Positions 7,992-14,584 of a stretch of 18,551 bases of DNA are shown in pieces. The stretch spans positions 1 through 18,551 of the forward strand of contig AQRW01000187.1 in assembly GCA_000402295.1 (NCBI GenBank), in the 5' to 3' direction. The notes under the pieces were generated by a model. It was not told where the DNA came from. It ran no database searches and saw nothing but the letters and a program-made list of their open reading frames with translations. How positions within the stretch are numbered: position 1 is the first letter of the stretch; each line of letters starts with the position of its first letter. A program made the translations under genes and the position numbers. Source of the DNA: Candidatus Aerophobus profundus SCGC AAA252-L23 (GTDB taxonomy: Bacteria > Aerophobota > Aerophobia > Aerophobales > Aerophobaceae).

Positions 7992-8103
7992 AGAGCACAG
8001 TAACCGATAATTTAAAGGTGAGAGTCTACACAAAAAGATCACCTCAAGGAAACATTGCCCTTATCTTGGGGTAAACTACAGAAGAAAAAGGATTTGACTT
8101 AGC

Positions 8104-8164
8104 GGTAGGGGTATGACATTTTCATTGTGCAGAAAGTATGACATAATTACTTTGCATTGACAGG
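8104..8164. mobile_element. solo IS right end, second copy
   Basis: Matches 6246-6306 at 58 of 61 positions in the same orientation, ending in the same TTGACAGG tip. The sequence to its left is not clearly related to the inside of the 5910-6304 element, and no matching left end is seen. Together the two right ends bracket the GC-rich decarboxylase-family gene and the transposase scrap. Confidence 0.75.
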
Positions 8165-8179
8165 AAAAGGATTCAGACC

Positions 8180-8227
8180 TTGACTTTTCTTCTATTATAG
8201 GTATAATATTGTAAACAATAGAAGAAA
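8180..8227 (+). promoter_or_regulatory. promoter and palindromic operator of the toxin-antitoxin module
   Basis: TTGACT (8180-8185), 16-base spacer and TATAAT (8202-8207). A perfect 11-base inverted repeat, TTTCTTCTATT (8186-8196) and AATAGAAGAAA (8217-8227), flanks the -10 and runs into the ribosome site (AAAGGAG). Its placement is right for autorepression by the antitoxin or the toxin-antitoxin complex. Confidence 0.65.
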
Positions 8228-8237
8228 GGAGAAAAAA

Positions 8238-8588
8238 ATGGAAGTACAAACAAAAATCCGAGGAAGAAAGCTAATAGTTTCTTCTAAAGACGTTAAACAA
8301 GTCGCCAGAAAATTATCGCCAGAAAATATCCGAAAGCACTATGTAGTTGTAAATAAAAGCAAGTTTCCTCCCAAGCAGCTTTATGAAGGTCTCCTAAAAA
8401 TAAAAGGTATAGAAATTGACCGACTGTTTTTTACAACTAAAGATGCCTCCTATCTTTTCCATCGATTAGGTTTTTCTTCTGGTAGAATGAATAAACAAAA
8501 GAGAGGTATCCTCGCTCTCGAAAAAATAAAAGGAGCCATCGCAGTAGGAGGTAATGCAGTGGTTGATTCTGAGAAGTATTATGAATAA
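8238..8588 (+). CDS. putative antitoxin/DNA-binding partner of the PIN toxin
   Basis: A 116-residue basic protein with AAAGGAG 5-10 bases before ATG 8238. The centre reads HYVVVNKSKFPPKQLYEGLLKIKG followed by DRLFFTTKDASYLFHRLGF. This is a small domain seen at the ends of McrA-like restriction proteins and beside PIN toxins (VV.gk.yPpKql...FtT.dA...l..LGF), which I recognise by pattern, not by a fixed name. The stop overlaps the PIN-gene start by 8 bases (ATGAATAA), a usual layout for antitoxin-toxin pairs. Neutralising the PIN protein and repressing its own promoter is inferred. It is AT-rich and probably recently acquired. Confidence 0.6.
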   Translation: MEVQTKIRGRKLIVSSKDVKQVARKLSPENIRKHYVVVNKSKFPPKQLYEGLLKIKGIEIDRLFFTTKDASYLFHRLGFSSGRMNKQKRGILALEKIKGAIAVGGNAVVDSEKYYE

Positions 8589-9012
8589 ACTTTTGCTGGA
8601 TACAAATTTCATTATTGCTCTAATAGACAGTAAAGACCAATATCACCAGAAAGCTCTGGAAATAGAAAACAGGATTAAAGAAAAAGAGGTAGAGATTATT
8701 TGTATGGATTGTATTGTTAACGAAGTATATTCTGTTATAGCAAGAAAATTAATTGAGAGGGAAATGTCTAAAGAGTTTTATAGAATGGCTAATCTAATTA
8801 CAAACTTTTTCGAAAATGTAGATATAATAAATGCTTACCGGTATCTTCCTAAAATCCATTCTAAAGTAGTAAACTTGATGGGCCAAACCGAAGGAAGACT
8901 TAACTATCATGATGCGCTCATAGCTTTATCTTCAAAACAAGAAAATATAAAAAACATTGTTACTTTAGACCATGATTTTGATGAAATAGAATGGCTAATT
9001 AGAGTTTGCTAG
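8581..9012 (+). CDS. PIN-domain ribonuclease toxin (VapC-like)
   Basis: A 143-residue PIN-fold protein expected to be a Mg-dependent RNase, the toxin of a type II module. The acidic active-site residues are in place: D7 in LLLDTNFI, E48 in VNEVY, D111 in NYHDALIA, and D130/D132 in TLDHDFD. ATG 8581 is chosen over the in-frame ATG 8554 because MNKLLLDTNF is the standard family start and because it overlaps the upstream stop, implying coupled translation. The target RNA is unknown. The partner at 8238-8588 is not one of the common VapB folds (AbrB, RHH, Phd) as far as can be seen. Confidence 0.8.
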   Translation: MNKLLLDTNFIIALIDSKDQYHQKALEIENRIKEKEVEIICMDCIVNEVYSVIARKLIEREMSKEFYRMANLITNFFENVDIINAYRYLPKIHSKVVNLMGQTEGRLNYHDALIALSSKQENIKNIVTLDHDFDEIEWLIRVC

Positions 9013-9032
9013 TTATAAATGCGAAATCTGGG

Positions 9033-9173
9033 ATGGACCCCATCCTTAAGGTGCTGGCAGTACTTCAGAGTAATATCCCTGCGCGGTTGCTGCAAGGCCA
9101 TTATGTCGAGCAGAACCCGGCAGTATTCGGGAAACGTGAAGTGATACTTTCATTATATCTATCAGGTGAATAG
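9033..9173 (+). CDS. small ORF of unknown function (46 aa)
   Basis: Encodes MDPILKVLAVLQSNIPARLL... ending in REVILSLYLSGE. Composition is protein-like, but ATG 9033 has no good ribosome site, so it may be the tail of a lost longer gene. It ends 3 bases before the next small ORF. No family is recognised. Confidence 0.3.
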   Translation: MDPILKVLAVLQSNIPARLLQGHYVEQNPAVFGKREVILSLYLSGE

Positions 9174-9176
9174 ATT

Positions 9177-9308
9177 ATGGCTGATTTTTTATTAAGAAAA
9201 ACCGGAATTACCTGGGATGACGCCGTTGAAGATCGGGGGGATTGGGATCTTTTACAAAAATCTACCATTGAAGATTTTAAGCGTTATGCCGTTGATCGAA
9301 TCCCTTAA
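9177..9308 (+). CDS. small ORF of unknown function (43 aa)
   Basis: Starts MADFLLRKTGITWDDAVEDR and ends KRYAVDRIP. AGGTGA (9163-9168) lies 8 bases before ATG 9177, a good ribosome site, and the product is acidic. It is too short to assign. It could be a small partner of the preceding ORF or a remnant. Confidence 0.35.
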   Translation: MADFLLRKTGITWDDAVEDRGDWDLLQKSTIEDFKRYAVDRIP

Positions 9309-9337
9309 GATGGATGAGCTCTTATGAAGAGGGAAAA

Positions 9338-9688
9338 TCATATCCTTGAGAAGGGAGTCTGAAAAAGCAGTTGTCGGGAGGCTCTAAGTCTTAAGACTCG
9401 ATTTTGAGAAAGAGCAGGAGGCTCACAATATATCCGGTTAGATCTTGACTCGAAACACCCGCAGAGCCTTGTTCCCCATTTCTTCTTGATTCGTTTGGCT
9501 TGAGGGGCGAGGTGGTCATCAACGGATTTCTTAGTCGTTGCGGTCTCAAAGTCATACCCGATCTCGGGGATTTCTATCAGCGGTGTGATTATCTCTTTCA
9601 CTGCACTGGGAAGCTGATGCACGGCTTGATACTCTCTTTGTTTCCAGCGCAAGCACGACGGAACATAGTGACGGTGGTCAAAGCTCAT
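9338..9688 (-). pseudogene. truncated phage-T4-beta-family protein
   Basis: Starts at ATG 9688 with TAGGAG upstream, 14 bases after the ImmA-like gene stop, so the two are co-transcribed. The first about 75 residues (HYVPSCLRWKQREYQAVHQL...ITPLIEIPEIG...KRIKKKWGTR) match the start of the beta family (phage T4 beta-protein-like), proteins usually of about 350 residues found beside ImmA/XRE or nuclease genes. After KKWGTR the similarity stops and a cysteine/arginine-rich tail runs to TGA at 9338. The remaining three-quarters of the gene is missing, probably replaced by foreign DNA at about 9340-9470. Confidence 0.6.
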
Positions 9689-9702
9689 GACTTATGCTCC
9701 TA

Positions 9703-10998
9703 CTACTGACCAAATCGAACATTAGGGAAGTGTTTTCTCACCCCACCCTGCCCAACCAAGCTTCCGAGAATTACGTAGTTGTTGGCTTCTTTTCTTATCC
9801 TTCCGGCAATTATGGCAGGGTTGATTGCCAGCTGTTTACTTAGAGAACATATGGATTCCTCCGTTCGCAGGTAACGAGCTAGAGCTGTTTCCCATGTATC
9901 ATCGGGTATGAGCATGGCACCGGCAAACTGATCTGCCTCGCTTTCAAGATCATCTCGATCAGAATCCAGATCATCGAAAATAGCTTCCAATCGATCTTTT
10001 CGGAGATGCTTAACTACGTGGGCCAATTCATGGAAGAGCACAAACCAAAAGTTGTCAAGTCTGTCATAGCGGAGTGTCAGGCCAATAACGGGACGGCCAG
10101 CAGGGAGAAGGAGCGCTGCTCCATCCAAGTATGTCTGAGGTAAGTGAGGCTCTACCACTAGCGGAATCCCTGAGCGAGCGAGATACTCCATTGCCCGGTG
10201 AGGACCATCCTCGAAACGACTTTCTTTTGCGAGGTTTTTCAGCCAGTCTTCAATAATGGTGCTTTCTGCGTAAGTTCTCTCCAGTGACTGTGACTCCGCG
10301 AGCATCAAAACGCGACACTGCCAAGCAAGTAGAGCATATCGATTCATCTGGGATCCACAGCGTGCTCGTCCACGAAATAAGGCAGGCCGCCGGCGAGGCA
10401 TAACACGCTTGAGGAACTGACTCACCAATTCGTCACTGTACGCCAAAGCAGCGTCCAGAGAACCGGTGAAGCCCTCGAACCAACCACGCCGATACATTTC
10501 CTTCACCGGAAAGTTGTGCCCACCAAGCTTCCCTTTTCCAGCACTTGCTTCTTCGTCTGGGTTTCCACGGACTTCGGCTACCTCGCTGATGTTGAGGCCG
10601 AGCGCATCGGCTACTCGCACGAGGCGCCGCAGACTCGCGCAAGCGTAGTCGGAGGATTCATATCTCTGAATTTGTTGCTCCTTGACTCCGAGTGCGTTGG
10701 CAAGTTGACGCTGAGACAAGCCTTTTGCGATTCTCGCTTTAATGAGAATAGTTGACAGTTGTTCCAGACTGGTTGCCTTCAATTTGGTAACAGAACCAGA
10801 TTTCAGATCTTCATATTCCTTAACCTGAGCTTCGAGATTATCTACCTCGCTTATCAACGCACCCAATTCGGCTTTGGCCAAGACAAGCGATTTGACGCGC
10901 TTGGCTGTTTCTTCAATGTCGAAAGCCCTAACAGCATCACGAAGTTTTCTCAATTGTACTCCAGAGATTCGGTACTGCCGGTCATTTGTTATCATCAT
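9703..10998 (-). CDS. XRE-family regulator with ImmA/IrrE metallopeptidase domain
   Basis: A 431-residue fusion protein. The start ATG 10998 is chosen because MITNDRQYRISGVQLRKL is the usual family start; an upstream in-frame TTG at 11031 is less likely. Order: a helical coiled-coil-like N-terminal part (1-75), an XRE helix-turn-helix (about 86-142, GLSQRQLANALGVKEQQIQRYE), a linker, then an ImmA/IrrE (M78) zinc peptidase with HELAH (323-327) and ESEADQFA supplying the third ligand near 354. Such proteins act as stress or defence switches by cleaving a repressor. Here repressor and peptidase are one chain. It is followed at once by a truncated beta-family gene, so the unit is probably a broken defence or TA-like cassette. 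Confidence 0.82.
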   Translation of the reverse strand: MMITNDRQYRISGVQLRKLRDAVRAFDIEETAKRVKSLVLAKAELGALISEVDNLEAQVKEYEDLKSGSVTKLKATSLEQLSTILIKARIAKGLSQRQLANALGVKEQQIQRYESSDYACASLRRLVRVADALGLNISEVAEVRGNPDEEASAGKGKLGGHNFPVKEMYRRGWFEGFTGSLDAALAYSDELVSQFLKRVMPRRRPALFRGRARCGSQMNRYALLAWQCRVLMLAESQSLERTYAESTIIEDWLKNLAKESRFEDGPHRAMEYLARSGIPLVVEPHLPQTYLDGAALLLPAGRPVIGLTLRYDRLDNFWFVLFHELAHVVKHLRKDRLEAIFDDLDSDRDDLESEADQFAGAMLIPDDTWETALARYLRTEESICSLSKQLAINPAIIAGRIRKEANNYVILGSLVGQGGVRKHFPNVRFGQ

Positions 10999-11031
10999 AT
11001 GAAACTGGAGTGAACCCCTGAAACTAGACAA

Positions 11032-11388
11032 AATAGCTTAGAGTTGTTAGAGTTCTGACAGGGCCAGTAAATCCCGGAATGATCAAGGTCATTAATCTCC
11101 TCATTTGTTGGTTGCTTACCATCCAGGTCTCCTTTCTTCTTTCAGTGACCTGGATAGTATATTCCCTTTTTCTCAAACGGGAATTTTAATTGCTGTTGAC
11201 CGGGAAATATAATTGTCGTTCATCACTTTACTGGAAACTGGGAGGAAATCACGGTTGATCCTCTTCCGTGTCTGTCCTCCATGGTCTCCAGTAAGGCATC
11301 TTAGAAAGTCGACCTTTGAAGTTATGAATTGTCAATAGTCTTGACTATGGGGATATACGGCCCTATAGCAGGTGATTTGATGCGAGAC
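11032..11388. other. repeat-rich spacer with three dyads
   Basis: No gene is seen. A hairpin ATCCAGGTC/GACCTGGAT lies at 11121-11155. Two imperfect tandem 23-base units starting CGGGAA lie at 11178-11200 and 11201-11223, matching at about 17 of 23 positions. A larger interrupted inverted repeat lies at 11228-11294 (TTACTGGA...GGAGGA with TCCTCC...TCCAGTAA). The set resembles the end region of a mobile element or a dense regulatory spacer. Confidence 0.45.
11200..11225 (+). repeat. 26-base repeat, copy B
   Basis: Exact reverse complement of 7910-7935. This copy is non-coding and overlaps the second of two tandem CGGGAA units. Confidence 0.8.
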
Positions 11389-11431
11389 TTGACAACTGGT
11401 AATAGTTTTGTATATAATGTGAAATATACAA
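11389..11431 (+). promoter_or_regulatory. promoter and candidate operator of the SorC regulator
   Basis: TTGACA (11389-11394), 18-base spacer and TATAAT (11413-11418). A perfect 8-base inverted repeat, TTGTATAT (11408-11415) and ATATACAA (11424-11431), covers the -10 and reaches the start codon. The predicted transcript start is only about 6-8 bases before ATG 11431, so the leader is nearly absent. Autoregulation is inferred. Confidence 0.55.
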
Positions 11432-11817
11432 TGAGTTACAAAGTGGAGAATAATCTTTTGACCATATGGGAAATTGCAACACTGTACTACATAAAAGGGT
11501 TGAGTCAACAGGAAATTGCCCAGAAATTCGACATGTCCAGAATGACCGTATCTCGGATACTACAGCAAGCCAAGAGCCGAAATATCGTGGATATCAGTGT
11601 TATACCCCCGTTCGAATTCAATACTAAATTGGAAACTAAAATTGTTAAACGCTTTGGACTAAAAAAAGCCTGTGTTGTGGTAAATAAGACTGGAGAAGAA
11701 CTCAGGTCTCTTCTGGGCAAAATAGGTGCCTTGTATGTGTCCACAAATATTGAGAGAGGTGATGTTATTGGTGTAAGCGTGGGAATAACAATGGCGAAGT
11801 TAATAGCAAAGACATAA
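11431..11817 (+). pseudogene. SorC/DeoR-type sugar-binding regulator, N-terminal half only
   Basis: Residues 1-50 hold a helix-turn-helix (YYIKGLSQQEIAQKFDMSRM, about 20-39), typical of SorC-family regulators. The start of the sugar-phosphate effector domain follows (RGDVIGVSVGITMAKLIAK), and the frame then hits a stop after 128 residues. The last 90 bases of this half are repeated inverted at the window's right end, where they continue into the missing C-terminal half (18461-17911). Joining the two gives about 310 residues, the normal size. So this half is either a duplicated 5' end or the true 5' end separated by a rearrangement. No strong ribosome site is seen, in keeping with a near-leaderless message. 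Confidence 0.75.
11723..11812 (+). repeat. 90-base inverted repeat, left copy
   Basis: Identical at every base to the reverse complement of 18462-18551. Identity ends at 11812/18462 and is cut off at the other side by the window edge, so the full repeat may be longer. It lies inside the regulator coding sequence. Confidence 0.95.
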
Positions 11818-11908
11818 AAGTCCAAAAAATCGGAATCAAACTAATCACGATTGCAATTAGAATAAAACAATACACAAGAAGTCTCTTGCTCGCTGCCTGG
11901 ACAGACAC
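11765..11908 (-). pseudogene. second sugar permease (MalG-like), broken after 32 codons
   Basis: GTG 11908 has an ideal ribosome site AGGAGGT (11920-11914) and encodes MSVQAASKRLLV..., then a first membrane helix ending SLIPIFWTFM, as in MalG-type permeases. The next codon begins the inverted regulator sequence at 11812. The frame then reads 15 meaningless residues and stops at TAA 11765. In an intact operon this gene would be about 270-280 residues and would follow permease 1 (131 bases downstream). It marks the breakpoint of the rearrangement. Confidence 0.72.
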
Positions 11909-12039
11909 TCATGACCTCCTATTCTCCGGTAGTAAACTGATTACGGTAAATAACCCTTTAATTCATCTTGTTTTAAGATCAAAAATTTTTTCTTTGCCAC
12001 GAGTTTGTGGGATTTAACCCAAATTTGTAGTGGTGCTAT

Positions 12040-12909
12040 TCATAATTCACGTTTCCAGACTTTTCGAAATATGTAGATATAGGTCTGACTTATTCCAATA
12101 GCTAAGACAATTGTTATTATTGCTATCGTCGCACTATAGCCCATATCAAAATACTTAAAGGCTCTTCTATAGCCATAGAAATTGAGAACCGTGGTAACAG
12201 ACCCCGGTCCACCCCCTGTCATAAAGTAAACAAGATCGAATACTTTAAATGCATCCATAGTCCTGAACAGCAACGCGACCAAGATAGAACCTACCATGAG
12301 AGGAAGAGTAATAAACCGAAAAATTTGAATAGTAGAAGCCCCGTCCACAATAGCAGCTTCGTATGGTTGCCTGGGTAGCGCAATGCGACCCGCTAACAAC
12401 ACAAGCATCATAAATCCTGTCCATTGCCACACATCGGTGGCGATCACCGTCAGGAGGGCCGTTGATGGATCACTCAGGAAGGCTCTTCTGGATAGGTGAA
12501 ACAAACTAATTAGATAGTTCAAGATACCTATATCCTTGTCCCACATCAGCATACCCATTAATCCAATAGCGGCGGGACTCACAACCAAGGGGTATATGAG
12601 AACCGATCGAATAAATGTCTTAGCCTTAATATCTTGGTATAGAAGAAGAGCAAGAATGAATCCAAGGAGAAAGGATATTGAGGTAGTCCCAAAAACAAAT
12701 GCCAGGGTAACGACTAAGGAACTTAATCCATCACCAGTAAAAAAATCCAAATAATTGTTCCAACCAACAAAGGTGGTATGTCTGCCAAGTTTGGAGTTAG
12801 TGAGACTAAGACATATATTGTACACAAAGGGATAAACCGTTAAGAGAAGTAGAACTATGATTGCAGGACATAAGAACATAACCAAGCGTCTACCACGTTT
12901 CTTATTCAT
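12040..12909 (-). CDS. sugar ABC transporter permease, MalF-like (second system)
   Basis: Membrane subunit of a CUT1 importer, 289 residues. The first helix is VMFLCPAIIVLLLLTVYPFV near residue 10, about six helices follow, the EAA loop is YEAAIVDGASTIQIFRFITL in the C-terminal half, and the MTGGGPGSVTTVLNFYGY stretch follows. It is the same length as the permease at 3890-4759 but clearly divergent, so the two systems are not a recent duplication. It lies downstream of the binding protein and a strong hairpin, and upstream of the broken partner permease. With that partner missing, the transporter as assembled would not function. Confidence 0.9.
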   Translation of the reverse strand: MNKKRGRRLVMFLCPAIIVLLLLTVYPFVYNICLSLTNSKLGRHTTFVGWNNYLDFFTGDGLSSLVVTLAFVFGTTSISFLLGFILALLLYQDIKAKTFIRSVLIYPLVVSPAAIGLMGMLMWDKDIGILNYLISLFHLSRRAFLSDPSTALLTVIATDVWQWTGFMMLVLLAGRIALPRQPYEAAIVDGASTIQIFRFITLPLMVGSILVALLFRTMDAFKVFDLVYFMTGGGPGSVTTVLNFYGYRRAFKYFDMGYSATIAIITIVLAIGISQTYIYIFRKVWKREL

Positions 12910-12957
12910 AATTACAACTCACTATACAACCCACTTAACAACCCCTGAAGTTTCTTC

Positions 12958-13005
12958 TGGAGGGAACCCCCTCAGCAACATTCTAATCCGTGGGGGTTCC
13001 CTCCA
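12958..13005 (-). terminator. strong stem-loop between binding-protein and permease genes (second system)
   Basis: A perfect 14-base inverted repeat, TGGAGGGAACCCCC (12958-12971) with GGGGGTTCCCTCCA (12992-13005), encloses a 20-base loop. No T-run follows in the direction of transcription. Same position and design as the hairpin at 3611-3658, but unrelated in sequence. Confidence 0.7.
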
Positions 13006-13052
13006 TCCTTGAAATGCCATAGCTTTCGCCGTGTGTCAGAACTACCTACTTG

Positions 13053-14369
13053 TTAGCGATAATATCCTGCCTTTTCCAAAATTTCTTCTATCTTCTTCGC
13101 GGCTTTGTCCAGTGCCGCTTTTGGAGTATTTATCCCGGAAATCGCCTCCGAGAAAGCATTACCAACAGGTTCAGCTATTTCTGTTATCTCGGCTATCTTG
13201 GGAATATAGTTGGACTCCGAAATTTCCATCGCTTCAATTATCCATGGGATAAAAGGATATTTCCTGAGATAATCTGGGTTTGCCCATGCCTTCTTACTTG
13301 TTAATCCTCCCCGAATCCCTATCAAAGCAGTTCTCAGCTGAATCTGGGGGCTCAACTGCCACTGCATGAATGCCCATGCAGCATCCTTATATTTTGAGTC
13401 CGAATTGATTCCTAACTGAGCACTATAAGCAAAATTCGGTCTTTTGCCCAGAGGGGTCAGTGGTAACAAAGCGTAACCTGTCTTTCCGTGGCTTGTGTCT
13501 TGGGCTTCTATCCGAGGGAAGAAGTCGGTCGCGTCTAGAATCATAGCACATTTCAAGCTCTCGAATATCTGTTCTACGGGTGGATAATGCCATGTGGAGG
13601 CCCCAGGAGGTCCATAGTGCCGGAGGAGATCTGTATACGTAGCCAGGGCAATGACAGCTTGTGGGCTATTAACGGTTGGCCGGTAAGTTTCTTGATCTAT
13701 AACATAGCCGTCCCAGCCTGAAAGCCATCCCCAATACATATGGGGATTCTCTGATCCACTTATACCGCGCATGGCAATGCCATAGATATCAATGTTTCCG
13801 TCGCCATCGTTGTCCAAGGTAAGTTTTCGAGCCGTCTCGCTAAGATCAAACATTGTTTTAGGAACTTCGATACCAAACTGGGAAAAGAGGTCTTTTCGGT
13901 ACATCGTGCAACCTGCATGTTGATAAAGCGGAAAGGTATAACGATCTCCCCCTCGTGCTATACCCATATCCAGAGGCGCTTCCAACATATCCGCTAGGTC
14001 GAGATAGCCCTCCCACATTTTATCCTTTAGGTACGGCTCCAAATTCTCTATCAAATTGGCTTCCGCATATTGAGTCACGTACCAATAATGCATGTTGATG
14101 ATGTCGTAGTAGGCAGTTCCAGATACCAGGTCCACATATTGTTTTTCTTGTAGTACCGGATCGCCCATCAACTCCATCTTTACCTTTATACCCGTCAGCT
14201 TCTCAAATTCGGGAAGTAACGAAATGACCGCCCTGGAACCCCCTGTTTCCCAAGCACCCATACGTATACTTGCACCCTTGAACTTTGTGAATTCTGCACC
14301 CAAGGCAATGCTGGATCCCAAAAATCCAAGGCATACTAAAACTACCATAACTTTGGTAATGTTTTTCAT
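13053..14369 (-). CDS. ABC transporter sugar-binding protein (second system)
   Basis: Extracytoplasmic family 1 solute-binding protein of 438 residues. ATG 14369 follows GAGGGG. The signal peptide is MKNITKVMVVLVCLGFLGSS with probable cleavage after ALG, and no lipobox cysteine is visible. Mature features include LPEFEKLTGIKVKMELMGDP near residue 50, MYRKDLFSQFGIEVPKTM and AWAFMQWQLSPQ, which are typical of CUT1 binding proteins. Its place directly after the glycyl radical enzyme suggests it captures that enzyme's substrate or a precursor. The ligand cannot be read from sequence. Confidence 0.88.
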   Translation of the reverse strand: MKNITKVMVVLVCLGFLGSSIALGAEFTKFKGASIRMGAWETGGSRAVISLLPEFEKLTGIKVKMELMGDPVLQEKQYVDLVSGTAYYDIINMHYWYVTQYAEANLIENLEPYLKDKMWEGYLDLADMLEAPLDMGIARGGDRYTFPLYQHAGCTMYRKDLFSQFGIEVPKTMFDLSETARKLTLDNDGDGNIDIYGIAMRGISGSENPHMYWGWLSGWDGYVIDQETYRPTVNSPQAVIALATYTDLLRHYGPPGASTWHYPPVEQIFESLKCAMILDATDFFPRIEAQDTSHGKTGYALLPLTPLGKRPNFAYSAQLGINSDSKYKDAAWAFMQWQLSPQIQLRTALIGIRGGLTSKKAWANPDYLRKYPFIPWIIEAMEISESNYIPKIAEITEIAEPVGNAFSEAISGINTPKAALDKAAKKIEEILEKAGYYR

Positions 14370-14400
14370 TTTTCCCCTCTATAATATTTTTTAGCTTCTT

Positions 14401-14474
14401 TTACTGTCTCTTCTCGCATAAAACGTTTGTTTGTTCATCGTACTCGTCTTGCCGCATCAACAAAAGACCGTCAT
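14401..14474 (-). CDS. two coupled mini-ORFs before the binding-protein gene
   Basis: ATG 14474 has an excellent ribosome site (AGGAGGT, 8 bases upstream) yet encodes only MTVFC. Its stop overlaps the next ATG as TGATG, opening an 18-codon ORF MRQDEYDEQTNVLCEKRQ that ends at 14401. A ribosome site this strong in front of five codons hints at a leader peptide, or at the start of a lost gene. Confidence 0.3.
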
Positions 14475-14584
14475 TGTGAACCACCTCCTCGCATCAGTTT
14501 TTTCCTACCCGTTACTTGGCAGTGTGCCCTGTCAAAGAAGATTTTCAAAAGCCTTTTTACAGACCTCATGTTCCAGAAGAAAAA

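Larger units (their letters stand above)
7634..8103. other. spacer with no intact gene
   Basis: About 470 bases of degraded DNA. The plus strand is open at 7560-7991 but shows no family signal and no ribosome site. On the minus strand a transposase scrap is discernible (7782-7991). The rest shows nothing I can name. Confidence 0.5.
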
